From Fidelibacterota bacterium (GTDB taxonomy: Bacteria; Pseudomonadota; Alphaproteobacteria; Rhodospirillales; Rhodospirillaceae): DNA of 64,000 nt. The translations under genes and the position numbers were made by a program. The stretch lies in the NCBI GenBank assembly GCA_947476895.1, contig CANJRX010000003.1, forward strand, positions 101,574-165,573, read 5' to 3'. Below the pieces are notes generated by a model. The model made no database searches. It was not told the origin of the DNA and saw only the letters and a program-made list of their open reading frames with translations. Positions 30,064-39,073 of this stretch are shown here, one piece after another. Each line of letters opens with the position of its first letter. Within the stretch, counting starts at the first letter, position 1.

Positions 30064-31224
30064 ATGAGTAGTCTCGATACTTTCGCCGCCAAAAAGCTGG
30101 CCAGCCTGGACGCCAAGCACTTGCGCCGCACGCTGGTGGATACGGCGCGCGAGGATGGCATTTGGATGCTGCGCGAGGGCCGGAGGTTGCTGTCATTTTC
30201 CTGCAACGACTATCTCAACCTGACGCAGCACCCCAAGGTGCAAGAGGCCGCCATCGCGGCAATCCGTGAACATGGCGTGGGTGCCGGCGCATCGCGCCTC
30301 GTGACAGGCAACCATCCGCTTTATGCGCAGCTGGAGACACGCCTCGCGCGACTGAAAGATACCGAAGCGGCTTGCGTGTTCGGCTCAGGCTATCTCGCCA
30401 ACCTTGGCATCATTTCCGCGCTGATGGGACGCAATGATCTACTGTTGGTGGATGAACTCTCACATTCCTGCATTCTGGCGGGCGCAGCCCTGAGCGGTGG
30501 GAAAACGCTGATGTTCCACCATAACGACGTCGCGCACGCCGAACAGCTCCTGCACGAGAACCGCGAGCTCTATCGCCACGCGATGATCGCAACCGACGGC
30601 GTCTTCTCGATGGACGGCGATTTAGCGCCCTTGCACGAGCTGGCCGCACTTTGCAAAAAGTACGACGCTTGGCTGCTGTCCGACGATGCCCACGGCATCG
30701 GCGTGGTCGGCGGCGGGCGCGGCTCCAGCTTCGCGCACCCTCCTAAAGCAGATGTTGATTTGCAGATGGGCACGCTCTCAAAAGCCATTGGCGGTTACGG
30801 CGGCTATCTCTGCGCATCGCAAACGGTCATCGACCTCATCAAAACCCGCGCTCGTACGCTGGTGTACTCCACCGGCTTGCCGCCCGGCACCGTCGCAGCC
30901 GCCATCGCAGCCCTTGATGTGATCGAATACGACCCCAACTACGCCATCAAGCCGTTGCGCAAAGCCAAGGCGTTTACAGCGCGGCTGGGCTTACCCGAAG
31001 CGCAAAGCACCATCGTGCCGATTGTGATCAGCGGCACAGAGAAAACCTTAAGTGCTGCGCGCATGTTGGAAGACGAGGGTTTCCTGGTGGCCGCCATTCG
31101 TCCGCCGACAGTGCCGCTGGGAACATCGCGCCTGCGCCTCACCTTCACCGCTGCTCATCCCGATGCCGAGATCGAACGCTTAGCGTCGATCATCGGCGAA
31201 CGCATATTGAACAAGAAAATATGA
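30064..31224 (+). CDS. bioF: 8-amino-7-oxononanoate synthase
   Basis: 386 residues from ATG 30064; an in-frame ATG at 30037 adds nine residues not typical of the family, and neither start has a strong ribosome site. PLP enzyme joining pimeloyl-ACP/CoA and alanine. Motifs: SFSCNDYLNLTQHPKV, GAGASRLVTGNHPLY, DDAHGIGVVG and the PLP lysine in GTLSKAIGGYGGYL. Its end overlaps bioD by four bases (ATGA), giving a rightward bioF-bioD operon opposite bioB-bioA. Confidence 0.95.
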   Translation: MSSLDTFAAKKLASLDAKHLRRTLVDTAREDGIWMLREGRRLLSFSCNDYLNLTQHPKVQEAAIAAIREHGVGAGASRLVTGNHPLYAQLETRLARLKDTEAACVFGSGYLANLGIISALMGRNDLLLVDELSHSCILAGAALSGGKTLMFHHNDVAHAEQLLHENRELYRHAMIATDGVFSMDGDLAPLHELAALCKKYDAWLLSDDAHGIGVVGGGRGSSFAHPPKADVDLQMGTLSKAIGGYGGYLCASQTVIDLIKTRARTLVYSTGLPPGTVAAAIAALDVIEYDPNYAIKPLRKAKAFTARLGLPEAQSTIVPIVISGTEKTLSAARMLEDEGFLVAAIRPPTVPLGTSRLRLTFTAAHPDAEIERLASIIGERILNKKI

Positions 31225-31895
31225 CAGCATTTTTTATTGCCGGCACTGGCACAGATATCGGCAAGACTTTTGTCACGGCAGGGCTGGTCAAAATTCTCAA
31301 GGACCGCGGCCGCGCCGTGACCGCGTTGAAACCCATCGGCAGCGGTTACGATAAAGACAATGCTGCGGAAAGCGATCCCGGCCAGTTACTAACCGCGCTG
31401 GGGCAACCCATCACCGAAGCCAACGTTGCCAAAATCTGTCCGTGGCGTTTCAAGGCGGCGTTGTCGCCGGACATGGCCGCTGCGCGCGAGGGCCGCAAAG
31501 TCGACTACGCCGCGCTGCTAGATTTCACGACGAAGGCCGCCGCGAACGCCGAGGGCACCTTGTTCATCGAAGGCATCGGCGGCGTCATGGTGCCCTTGGA
31601 CGCCGCGCACACCACGCTCGACTGGATGGCCGAAATGAAACTGCCGCTGATCCTGGTGACAGGCACCTACCTCGGCACGATCAGCCACACCCTGACCGCC
31701 GTGGACGCACTGACCCGGCGCGGGCTGCGGCTGGCTTCGCTGGTGGTGAATGAATCGCCCGGCAGCACCGTCGATCACCTCGAGACCGCACAAAGCCTAG
31801 CCGCCCGCGTGAATACGCCGGTGGTGACGTTGCCGCGTAACGCCCTGACCAGCAACGCCGGCTTCGTGGCGCTTGAAGCGCTGGTTTCAGGATAA
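31221..31895 (+). CDS. bioD: Dethiobiotin synthetase
   Basis: 224 residues. ATP-dependent carboxylation of 7,8-diaminopelargonate to dethiobiotin. The P-loop variant GTGTDIGKTFVTAGL, ALKPIGSGYDKD and the later IEGIGGVMVPL are diagnostic. Translationally coupled to bioF. With bioC, bioA, bioB and bioF, all ring-assembly steps of biotin synthesis are present in this 5 kb. Confidence 0.95.
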   Translation: MTAFFIAGTGTDIGKTFVTAGLVKILKDRGRAVTALKPIGSGYDKDNAAESDPGQLLTALGQPITEANVAKICPWRFKAALSPDMAAAREGRKVDYAALLDFTTKAAANAEGTLFIEGIGGVMVPLDAAHTTLDWMAEMKLPLILVTGTYLGTISHTLTAVDALTRRGLRLASLVVNESPGSTVDHLETAQSLAARVNTPVVTLPRNALTSNAGFVALEALVSG

Positions 31896-31923
31896 CGCCT
31901 CCCGCCTTCCCTCCACCGCCCGA

Positions 31924-31946
31924 ACGTGTTACGACTCGTAACACGT
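31924..31946. promoter_or_regulatory. Perfect palindromic operator candidate before the FtsX-type permease
   Basis: A 10 bp exact inverted repeat, ACGTGTTACG and CGTAACACGT, around a three-base centre (ACT), 22 bp before the permease ATG and just ahead of a GGGGAG ribosome site. The symmetry and position fit a repressor site (TetR-, BlaI- or PadR-like dimers). No regulator gene is adjacent. There is no poly-T tail, so it is unlikely to be a terminator of bioD. Confidence 0.6.
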
Positions 31947-31968
31947 ATAGCTACGGGGAGATGGCTGC

Positions 31969-34416
31969 ATGTTCCGCAACTACTTCATTACGGCGCTGCG
32001 CAACTTGGTGCGCAATAAGCTTTACACAACTATCAACATCATCGGCCTTGCTGTTGGCTTCGCAGCCGCGCTGCTGATTGCACTCTTCGTGCGCGACGAG
32101 TTCACCTACGACCGGTGGATTCCCGGCCATGAACGCATTTACCGCGTGTCGTCAAGCGGAGATCAAGTTGGTATTAAACGGCCGGTGGCCATAGCTCCAT
32201 TGGGTGCGGAAGAATTCCTCAAGCATGAATTTTCCGAGACCGAGGCACTTACGCACATCAGCCCGCTTGACCGCGTGAGTCTTCGAAAGGGCGACATAGA
32301 GTCCCTTGAGTACATCAATTGGGCTGATGCTAATCTCTTCGACGTTCTACCGCTGCCGGTCATAGCCGGGAATCTACGCACAGCGTTGGAAACACCCGAT
32401 GCAATTATACTGACGCGCAGCTTAGCGCGAAAATATTTCGGCACCGATATGCCGGTGGGTGAGACGATCGAGGTTGATCGAAAGTATGTCATGAGGGTGA
32501 CGGCGGTCTTGGAAGACCTGCCCTCCGACACACACCTGAGTCTCGGCTTGATCGCACCAATGTACGCCACAAACTCCCCTATGGACCGCACCAATGTTAG
32601 GGAGGCAATGTACACTTATGTGCGTTTGCCTTCGGAAGCAGCAGCGGCACGGCTACAACAGACCTTTCCTGCCTTCAACGCACGACACCCCGAAATTACA
32701 GTGGGCGGGAGAAGGCCATATGCGCTGGATGCGGTTGTGCCTATCGCGGACATTCACCTGCTGCCGTCCATAGACGACGAGATGACCCCTGCGGGAAGCA
32801 TAACTACGGCTTACAGCGCTATCGCTATTGCCATTTTGATCGTGATGGTCGCAAGCATCAATTTCATAAACCTGACAACCGCGCGTGCGGCGCGACGGGC
32901 TATCGAGGTTGGTGTCCGCAAGGTATCGGGGGCGATGCGCCGACAACTCATGGCGCAGTTCATCGGAGAGTCGATTTTCTATGCCGTGATCGGTGTTGCG
33001 TGCGCCATCGTCTCGGCAGCATTAGTGTTGCCAGCGTTCAACGGATTTATGCAGCGGACCATCGCGCTGGATTTCGGGCGGGATCCAATTCTCCTGGTGG
33101 CGATCGTCACGATAGTGGCGCTGGTTGGCAGTGCTGCGGGCGCGTATCCAGCCCTGGTCCTTTCGCGCTTCTCTCCTGCAACGGTCCTCAAAGGTGGTCC
33201 GCGCGCGCGCAGGGGAGGCAGCAAAGGCCGGCAGATGCTTGTAGGCGCGCAATTAGCGGTGCTTATCGTACTGGCCCTCTTGGCGGCGGGGATCACCCGT
33301 CAGGTAAATTACACATCCAGAGCTGCGCTGCGGCTCGACACGGATCAAATGCTGATGTTACCGGCAGCCCAACTGACTCAGACAGACGGATGCATGCCAG
33401 CGCTCCTCGCCGAAATGCGCCAACTTCCCGGCGTGCAGGGTGCAACGTGTATAAGCGGGCCGTTATTGGGTGCGCCCGGGCTCTTCATGGAGGTCGAAGG
33501 TCCAGACGGCACGAGAGCAAAGGCGCAATACCTCGTAGTCGATTTCGGGGCGTTAGAACTCTACGGTCTCAAACCCGTCGCCGGACGGTTCTTTACGTCC
33601 GGTTATGGCGGCGATGCTCCGCCGTTGGATGGGAAAATAGATCTTGGAGCCACTGTCGTGATCAATGAGTCCATGGCTCGAGGACTCGGCTTTCTCAATC
33701 CGCAAGAAGCCATCGGCAAGACCATCCGGTATACGCCGACGATCGCCCGCACCGGAGCGGAGAGTCGGCCAGATGCTATTCAGGAAGTTATTGGCGTCGT
33801 GCCGGACTTCGGAGCGAGCCGCGACCTGCGTTATAGCGCTGCACCCCGCGTGTTCTTTATTGAGCCCGACTCACTGTTGTGGGGATCGATGCACTTGAAA
33901 CTGAAGGGAAGCCAGATTCCAGAAACCCTCGCTGAGATTGACGCCGTATGGAAAAAGATGGGCCCGCCTCGACCAATTCAACACACCTTTCTCGATCAGA
34001 CCATCGACGATATGTATCGGGAGTTCAAGCGCGCAGGTGAGACGGTAGCGGTGTTCGCCGCAGTCGCCGTGTTCATCTCCTGCCTTGGGTTGTTTGGGCT
34101 GGCCGCTTTCGCGGCCGAACAGCGCACGAAGGAGATCGGCGTGCGCAAAGCCATGGGCGCAAGCCGAACGGAGATCCTGCGGTTGATACTGTGGGATTTT
34201 AGTAAGCCGGTGCTGTGGGGCAGCGTGATCGCATGGCGGATTGGCTATTTCCTTATGCGTCACTGGCTCGAGAATTTCGCCGATCGACTAGATATCGGAC
34301 TGTGGATGTTTCCGCTGGCGACGGGCGCGGCGCTGTTGGTGGCCATGGCCACTGTCATCGGCCACGCACTCCTCGTCGCACGCGCGCAGCCGGTGACGGC
34401 GTTGCGCTACGAGTAA
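31969..34416 (+). CDS. ABC transporter permease, MacB/FtsX superfamily, stand-alone
   Basis: 815 residues. The N-terminus (MFRNYFITALRNLVRNKLYTTINIIGLAVGFAAALLIALFV, described by its first 20 residues only as a motif) is typical of MacB-like duplicated permeases. Each half has an N-terminal helix, a periplasmic MacB_PCD domain and an FtsX block; VRKVSGAMRRQLMAQF and KEIGVRKAMGASRTEI mark the two FtsX segments. No ATPase, adaptor or regulator adjoins it. The codons look more AT-rich than in the flanking genes, suggesting acquisition. Such proteins usually need an ATPase partner to drive lipoprotein, peptide or antibiotic movement; its role here is unknown. Confidence 0.85.
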   Translation: MFRNYFITALRNLVRNKLYTTINIIGLAVGFAAALLIALFVRDEFTYDRWIPGHERIYRVSSSGDQVGIKRPVAIAPLGAEEFLKHEFSETEALTHISPLDRVSLRKGDIESLEYINWADANLFDVLPLPVIAGNLRTALETPDAIILTRSLARKYFGTDMPVGETIEVDRKYVMRVTAVLEDLPSDTHLSLGLIAPMYATNSPMDRTNVREAMYTYVRLPSEAAAARLQQTFPAFNARHPEITVGGRRPYALDAVVPIADIHLLPSIDDEMTPAGSITTAYSAIAIAILIVMVASINFINLTTARAARRAIEVGVRKVSGAMRRQLMAQFIGESIFYAVIGVACAIVSAALVLPAFNGFMQRTIALDFGRDPILLVAIVTIVALVGSAAGAYPALVLSRFSPATVLKGGPRARRGGSKGRQMLVGAQLAVLIVLALLAAGITRQVNYTSRAALRLDTDQMLMLPAAQLTQTDGCMPALLAEMRQLPGVQGATCISGPLLGAPGLFMEVEGPDGTRAKAQYLVVDFGALELYGLKPVAGRFFTSGYGGDAPPLDGKIDLGATVVINESMARGLGFLNPQEAIGKTIRYTPTIARTGAESRPDAIQEVIGVVPDFGASRDLRYSAAPRVFFIEPDSLLWGSMHLKLKGSQIPETLAEIDAVWKKMGPPRPIQHTFLDQTIDDMYREFKRAGETVAVFAAVAVFISCLGLFGLAAFAAEQRTKEIGVRKAMGASRTEILRLILWDFSKPVLWGSVIAWRIGYFLMRHWLENFADRLDIGLWMFPLATGAALLVAMATVIGHALLVARAQPVTALRYE

Positions 34417-34422
34417 CCCGCC

Positions 34423-34827
34423 CTACTCCGCATCCTCACACGAGAAACCCAGCTCGCTCAGGCCCTCTTCCAGCTCATCAGCCAGCAATGGCTGGCTCAG
34501 CAGATAGCGCGCGACGCGTTTGGGGTGTTCTTCGTGGGCGATCTCTACGGCTTCGTCCCAGTCGTCGGCGGTGTAGGTGCCGCGGCCGATCCAGGTCAGC
34601 GCCACCAGGTCGGCTTGTTCGTCTTCGTTCAGGCTGTCGATGAAGGCTTTGAGATCGTCGAGTTCGGGATTGCCGGCGTCGCCGCCGTCGTCTTCTTCCG
34701 GCAGATCGTCGCGCATGGCGTCGTCGCCGGCGTGATGGCCCGGCTCATCGTCCAAGGGATCAAGATCGGCCATCACCTCGCGCGCGCGGTTGATGACATA
34801 ACAAACGGTTTCGACGGCGATATCCAT
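34423..34827 (-). CDS. DUF3775-family protein
   Basis: 134 residues, strongly acidic (about a quarter Asp/Glu). N-terminal VETVCYVINRAREV, then an Asp/Glu-rich linker, and C-terminal DLKAFIDSLNEDEQADLVALTWIGRG, ADDWDEAVEIA and RVARYLLSQPLLADELEEGL, which match the DUF3775 family of small alphaproteobacterial proteins. No known function; the DEQ.DLVAL.W.GRG segment is the conserved core. Convergent with the permease gene with six bases between stops. Confidence 0.75.
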   Translation of the reverse strand: MDIAVETVCYVINRAREVMADLDPLDDEPGHHAGDDAMRDDLPEEDDGGDAGNPELDDLKAFIDSLNEDEQADLVALTWIGRGTYTADDWDEAVEIAHEEHPKRVARYLLSQPLLADELEEGLSELGFSCEDAE

Positions 34828-34872
34828 GGCGACGATGACTCTCCCTATTTCTCTGGCCCTATTTCCCTCGTG

Positions 34873-35859
34873 TTATTTCCGGGGGCAGGTTTCGCGGAAC
34901 GCTTTCAACGCCAAATCCGGCGTATCGGTGAACAAGCCATCTACGCCCAGCGCGGCGAACTGGCAATACTCCTTGGCAGGATCACCGGCGTAATTCACAG
35001 GGAGAAATTGAGATTCCGGGCGAAAGGTATACGGATGCACGACGAGGCCCGCTTTGTGTGCGCGCGCAACAAGGTTTGTGGGCTTGCCGGCTTGGCCCTT
35101 GGCATCTACCGGCACGATCATGGTTTTCGCCGGGCCAATGCCTTTCGCATATGCGGCAATGGCTTTGAGCGCCGCATCGGATGTATCGGCATCTGCCTCT
35201 AAGAGGAGAATGTTGGGAACGGCGGTTTCCTCGCCGAATTTTTTCACTGTCTCGGGCTCAAAGGCCTGCAGGAACACCGGCGAGCCCGCCCGGTCCAAAG
35301 CCCAGGCGCGTAAAATCGAAATCAGCGGCGGCTCCAGCGGCCGTCCGATGGATTTGAAATAACGCGAATGTTTGACCTCGATATAAACCCCGATCATGCG
35401 CCCCAGCTCGCGCGACTTGGCCGAGCGCAAAACCAGAATGTCGGCGAGTGTCGGGATTTGGTAGCGGCCGTTGGTGCCTTGACCGCGGAACGGCAAGCGT
35501 TCCACCGCGCGCACGGTGGCCAGTTCATCCAGCGTGAAGTCTTCGGTGAACCAACCTTCGACGGATTGGCCGTCGATGACCTTCGTTTTCTTGCGGTCCG
35601 GATAACGATGCGCGACGTCGGTGGTTTAAGCGATGTTGTTTTCGTGGCGCGCGACCAGGTAGCCGTCTTTGGTGGCGACCAGATCAGCTTCGATGTAATC
35701 GGCACCCTGATCAATGGCCAGCGCATAGGCTTCGACGGTGTGTTCGGGTAGATAGCCGGAAGCACCACGGTGTGCGATCACGAGAGGGCGCGGCGGGACA
35801 TCGGCAGCTAGCGCCGCAGATGACAGACAAAGGCTGAGAATAAATAACCCGCGTAACAT
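34873..35859 (-). pseudogene. Periplasmic glycerophosphodiester phosphodiesterase, interrupted by an in-frame TAA
   Basis: Start ATG 35859 with a signal peptide (cleavage near ALAAD). The first part has the GDPD motif [19 protein letters not shown] and [24 protein letters not shown] at 35626-35628 then stops translation, but the same frame continues at once with TTDVAHRYPDRKKTKVIDG and runs to 34873 with normal GDPD sequence (YIEVKHSRYF, VDGLFTDTPDLA). Homologues usually have an acidic residue where the TAA lies, so one G-to-T change (GAA to TAA) explains it. Without the stop it would be about 328 residues, a normal length. It would cleave glycerophosphodiesters to glycerol-3-phosphate. A sequencing error is possible. 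Confidence 0.8.
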
Positions 35860-35927
35860 CCGCGCCTCCAAACCCGATGGCCGCCATCTTGGCACAGTCA
35901 GGACGTTTGAAAATATCGCAGAAAACA

Positions 35928-35959
35928 AAAAGGCCGCCACCCTAGGGCAGCGGCCTTTT
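35928..35959 (-). terminator. Rho-independent terminator of the nrdAB operon
   Basis: Ten-base arms AAAAGGCCGC / GCGGCCTTTT around a 12-base loop, immediately after the nrdB stop on the minus strand, followed there by TTTTGTTTTC. Confidence 0.8.
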
Positions 35960-35980
35960 CAGAGATTATTGTAACTGCAG

Positions 35981-37015
35981 CTATTCGGCCGCGGCGCCGG
36001 TCTTTTTCAATTTCATGGTGTCGAAGTGCGCCCATACGCCTTCAACGCCGTGCCACTGGCCGCGGGTGGCGGCTTTGGAGTATTCGGTGGCGCGCGCTTC
36101 GAAGAAGTTGGCGTGTTCGACGCCGTTCAAAATCTGCTGCAGCCAGGGCAGCGGGTGTTCCTTGATGCCGTAGACAGCCGGCAGGCCCAGCTGCGACAGG
36201 CGCCAATCGGCGATGTAACGGATGTAGGACTGAATGTCCTTGGGCGTCATGCCGTTGACTTCGCCGACTTCGAAGGCGAGATCGATGAATTTATCTTCGA
36301 GGTTAACCACGGTTTTGCAGCAGTCGACGATGTCGTCTTTGACGCCTTGCGTCAGGCAACCGGTTTCGCGGCTGAAGGTGTGGAACAACTTGATGATGGC
36401 TTCGCAGTGCAGGCTTTCGTCGCGTACCGACCACGATACGATCTGGCCCATGCCCTTCATCTTGTTCTGGCGCGGGAAGTTGAGGAGCATCGCGAAGGAG
36501 GCGAACAACTGCAGGCCTTCGGTGAAGCCGCCGAACATGGCCAGCGTGCGCGCGATATCGGCAGGCGTATCGACGCCGAACTTCTGCATGTAGCTGTGCT
36601 TGTCGGCCATTTCTTTGTACTGCATGAAAGCGCCGAACTCGCTCTCAGGCATGCCGATGGTTTCAAGCAGCAGCGCGTAAGCCGCGATATGGATGGTTTC
36701 CATATTCGAGAAGGCCGCGAGCATCATTTTGATTTCGGTCGGCTTGAAGACGCGGGCGTAGCGCTCCATGTAGTTGTCGTTCACTTCGATATCCGACTGC
36801 GTGAAGAATCGGAAAATCTGCGACAGCAGACTGCGCTCGGCGTCCGTCAGCTTGCCGGCCCAATCCTTACAGTCTTCGCCAAGCGGAACTTCTTCCGGCA
36901 TCCAATGGATCTGCTGCTGGCGCTTCCAGTAGTCGTGCGCCCACGGATAGCGGAACGGCTTATAGCCGTGGCTCGGGGTCATCAGGCCGGGAAGCTGCGG
37001 GACAATGATATTCAT
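35981..37015 (-). CDS. nrdB: Ribonucleotide reductase, class I beta subunit
   Basis: 344 residues. Carries the di-metal/tyrosyl radical cofactor of class I ribonucleotide reductase. Metal ligands and radical site are visible in ETIHIAAY (Glu, His and the Tyr four residues after His), and in SVRDESLHCEAIIKLF. Tyrosine is retained, so this is not a Tyr-less class Ic protein. It lies 62 bp downstream of nrdA on the same strand and ends at a clear terminator. Confidence 0.95.
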   Translation of the reverse strand: MNIIVPQLPGLMTPSHGYKPFRYPWAHDYWKRQQQIHWMPEEVPLGEDCKDWAGKLTDAERSLLSQIFRFFTQSDIEVNDNYMERYARVFKPTEIKMMLAAFSNMETIHIAAYALLLETIGMPESEFGAFMQYKEMADKHSYMQKFGVDTPADIARTLAMFGGFTEGLQLFASFAMLLNFPRQNKMKGMGQIVSWSVRDESLHCEAIIKLFHTFSRETGCLTQGVKDDIVDCCKTVVNLEDKFIDLAFEVGEVNGMTPKDIQSYIRYIADWRLSQLGLPAVYGIKEHPLPWLQQILNGVEHANFFEARATEYSKAATRGQWHGVEGVWAHFDTMKLKKTGAAAE

Positions 37016-37077
37016 GGCGGGTCCTGAGACGGTAGGGAAGCAACGGTCTTGTCAGCGAAGCGGTAACGAAGCAAGTG

Positions 37078-38979
37078 TTATTGGCAAGCCAAACACTCTT
37101 CGTAATCCGTCTTGTTGCTACTCAAGGGTTTTTCCGGCCAGTTGCGCGTGTTGTCGGCTTCGACACCGGCGAAAGCGGCGCGTTGCACCGACTTTGAACG
37201 CAGGTAATAGAGGCTCTTCACGCCCGATTCCCAGGCGCGCCAGTGCAGCATCATCAGGTCCCACTTATCCACATCCGACGGGATGAACAGGTTGATGGAT
37301 TGGCCTTGGCAAATGTACGGCGAGCGGTCGGCAGAGAATTCAACAACCCAGCGCTGATCGATTTCGAACGCGGTTTTGAAGGTGTCTTTTTCTTCCGGCG
37401 TCAGGCCGTTGAGATGTTGCACCGAACCTTCATGCTCAAGGATCGAGTTCCAGGTCGCGGGATTGTCGAGACCCTTCGAGGCCAGCACTTTGATCAGGTA
37501 GGGGTTCTTCACCGAGAACGAGCCCGACAGCGTTTTGTGCGTGTATACGTTGGCAGGAATGGGTTCGACGCAAGGTGACGTGCCGCCGCAGATGATGCTG
37601 ATGGACGCCGTCGGCGCGATGGCGAGTTTATGCGAGAAGCGCGCCATGACGCCGCTTTCCGCAGCATCGGGGCAAGCGCCGCGTTCTTCGGCGAGCTGCA
37701 CCGAGGCCGCATCGGCGTAACGGCGGATGTGCTTGAACATCTTCAAGTTCCAGGACTTCGCCATGGCGGACTCAAAGGGCACGCCCTTGGCCTGCAGGAA
37801 CGAATGGAAGCCCATGATGCCGAGGCCGACCGAACGTTCGCGCTTGGCCGAATAGACAGCGCGGTCCATGGCCGGCGGCGCGCGGTCAATGAAATCCTGC
37901 AACACGTTGTCGAGGAAGCGCATGACATCGGGGATGAACTGTTCGTCGGCGTTCCACTCGTCCCAGGTTTCGACATTGAGCGAGGACAAGCAGCATACGG
38001 CGGTGCGGTCGACACCCAAATGATCGGGGCCGGTGTGCAGCATGATTTCAGAGCAGAGGTTCGACGTGGTGACCTTCAGGCCCAGATCGCGCTGATGCTT
38101 GGGCATCTGGCGGTTGATGGTGTCGCCGAAGATCAGGTACGGCTCGCCGGTGTTGAGGCGGGTTTCCAAAATCTTCTGCCACAGCTCGCGGGCGTTGACG
38201 GTTTTCAAGACTTCGTTGGTCTTGGGGCTGCGCAGGCCGAAGGACGTGTCGTCGCGCACGGCTTCCATGAACTCGTCGGTGATGTTGAGGCCGTGGTGCA
38301 AGTTCAAGCTCTTGCGATTGAAATCGCCCGAGGGCTTGCGGATTTCCAGGAACTCTTCGATTTCCGGGTGATGCACGTCGAGGTACACGGCGGCCGAACC
38401 GCGGCGGAGTGAGCCTTGCGAAATCGCGAGCGTGAGGGAGTCCATCACGCGCACAAACGGAATGATGCCCGACGTGTGGCCGCAGTTACGCACCTTCTCA
38501 CCGATCGAGCGCACTTTGCCCCAATAGGTGCCTATGCCGCCGCCGTTCGAAGCCAGCCAGACGTTTTCCGTCCAGGTGCCGACGATGCCGTCGAGGTCGT
38601 CTTTGACAGCGTTCAGGAAGCACGAGATCGGCAGGCCGCGTTCAGCGCCGCCGTTGGACAGCACGGGCGTCGCAGGCATGAACCACAGGCGCGACATGTA
38701 GTCGTAAATGCGTTGAGCGTGATCGACGTCGTCGGAATAGACCTTGGCGACGCGGGCAAACATGTCCTGGTAGGACTCGCCCGGGAGCAAATAACGGTCT
38801 TCGAGAGTCGCTTTACCGAAGTCGGTCAGCAGGGCATCGCGCGAGCGGTCGATCCGAATCGACGGCACCACTTCGAGCGCGGCTAAGTCCCGTGACTCTC
38901 GCTGTTTAGGGCTAGGGGTGGGGTGTGACGTGGTGAGCGGCGTGGCTACGGCAGCGTTGGCATCCAGAGCGTAATTCAT
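37078..38979 (-). CDS. nrdA: Ribonucleotide reductase, class I alpha subunit
   Basis: 633 residues from ATG 38979 (AGAGGGA close upstream). Reduces ribonucleoside diphosphates with NrdB. Active-site features: the substrate-site Cys in GLPISCFLNAV, the radical Cys in the SNLCSEIMLHT / VDRTAVCCLSSLN region, and the C-terminal shuttle pair in ECLACQ. The protein is some 100 residues shorter than Escherichia coli NrdA at the N-terminus: no ATP-cone is seen before LLTDFGKATLEDRYLLPGE. Overall activity control by ATP/dATP through that domain should therefore be absent. It is preceded by an unusually long structured leader. Confidence 0.95.
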   Translation of the reverse strand: MNYALDANAAVATPLTTSHPTPSPKQRESRDLAALEVVPSIRIDRSRDALLTDFGKATLEDRYLLPGESYQDMFARVAKVYSDDVDHAQRIYDYMSRLWFMPATPVLSNGGAERGLPISCFLNAVKDDLDGIVGTWTENVWLASNGGGIGTYWGKVRSIGEKVRNCGHTSGIIPFVRVMDSLTLAISQGSLRRGSAAVYLDVHHPEIEEFLEIRKPSGDFNRKSLNLHHGLNITDEFMEAVRDDTSFGLRSPKTNEVLKTVNARELWQKILETRLNTGEPYLIFGDTINRQMPKHQRDLGLKVTTSNLCSEIMLHTGPDHLGVDRTAVCCLSSLNVETWDEWNADEQFIPDVMRFLDNVLQDFIDRAPPAMDRAVYSAKRERSVGLGIMGFHSFLQAKGVPFESAMAKSWNLKMFKHIRRYADAASVQLAEERGACPDAAESGVMARFSHKLAIAPTASISIICGGTSPCVEPIPANVYTHKTLSGSFSVKNPYLIKVLASKGLDNPATWNSILEHEGSVQHLNGLTPEEKDTFKTAFEIDQRWVVEFSADRSPYICQGQSINLFIPSDVDKWDLMMLHWRAWESGVKSLYYLRSKSVQRAAFAGVEADNTRNWPEKPLSSNKTDYEECLACQ

Positions 38980-39073
38980 AATTTCCCTCTTCCCCTCGAA
39001 CCTAAAAATCCCCACGACGCCATCGAGGACGGGAAAGCACGAAGAAGAGTGAACCAGGCTCTACCCCGAGGAC

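Noticed and set aside
36026..37027. Long open frame opposite nrdB (333 residues)
   Set aside because: Arises from high GC and codon bias; low-complexity and no family. The same holds for long frames opposite ETF-QO (7444-8451), the RND permease (21099-21944) and smc.
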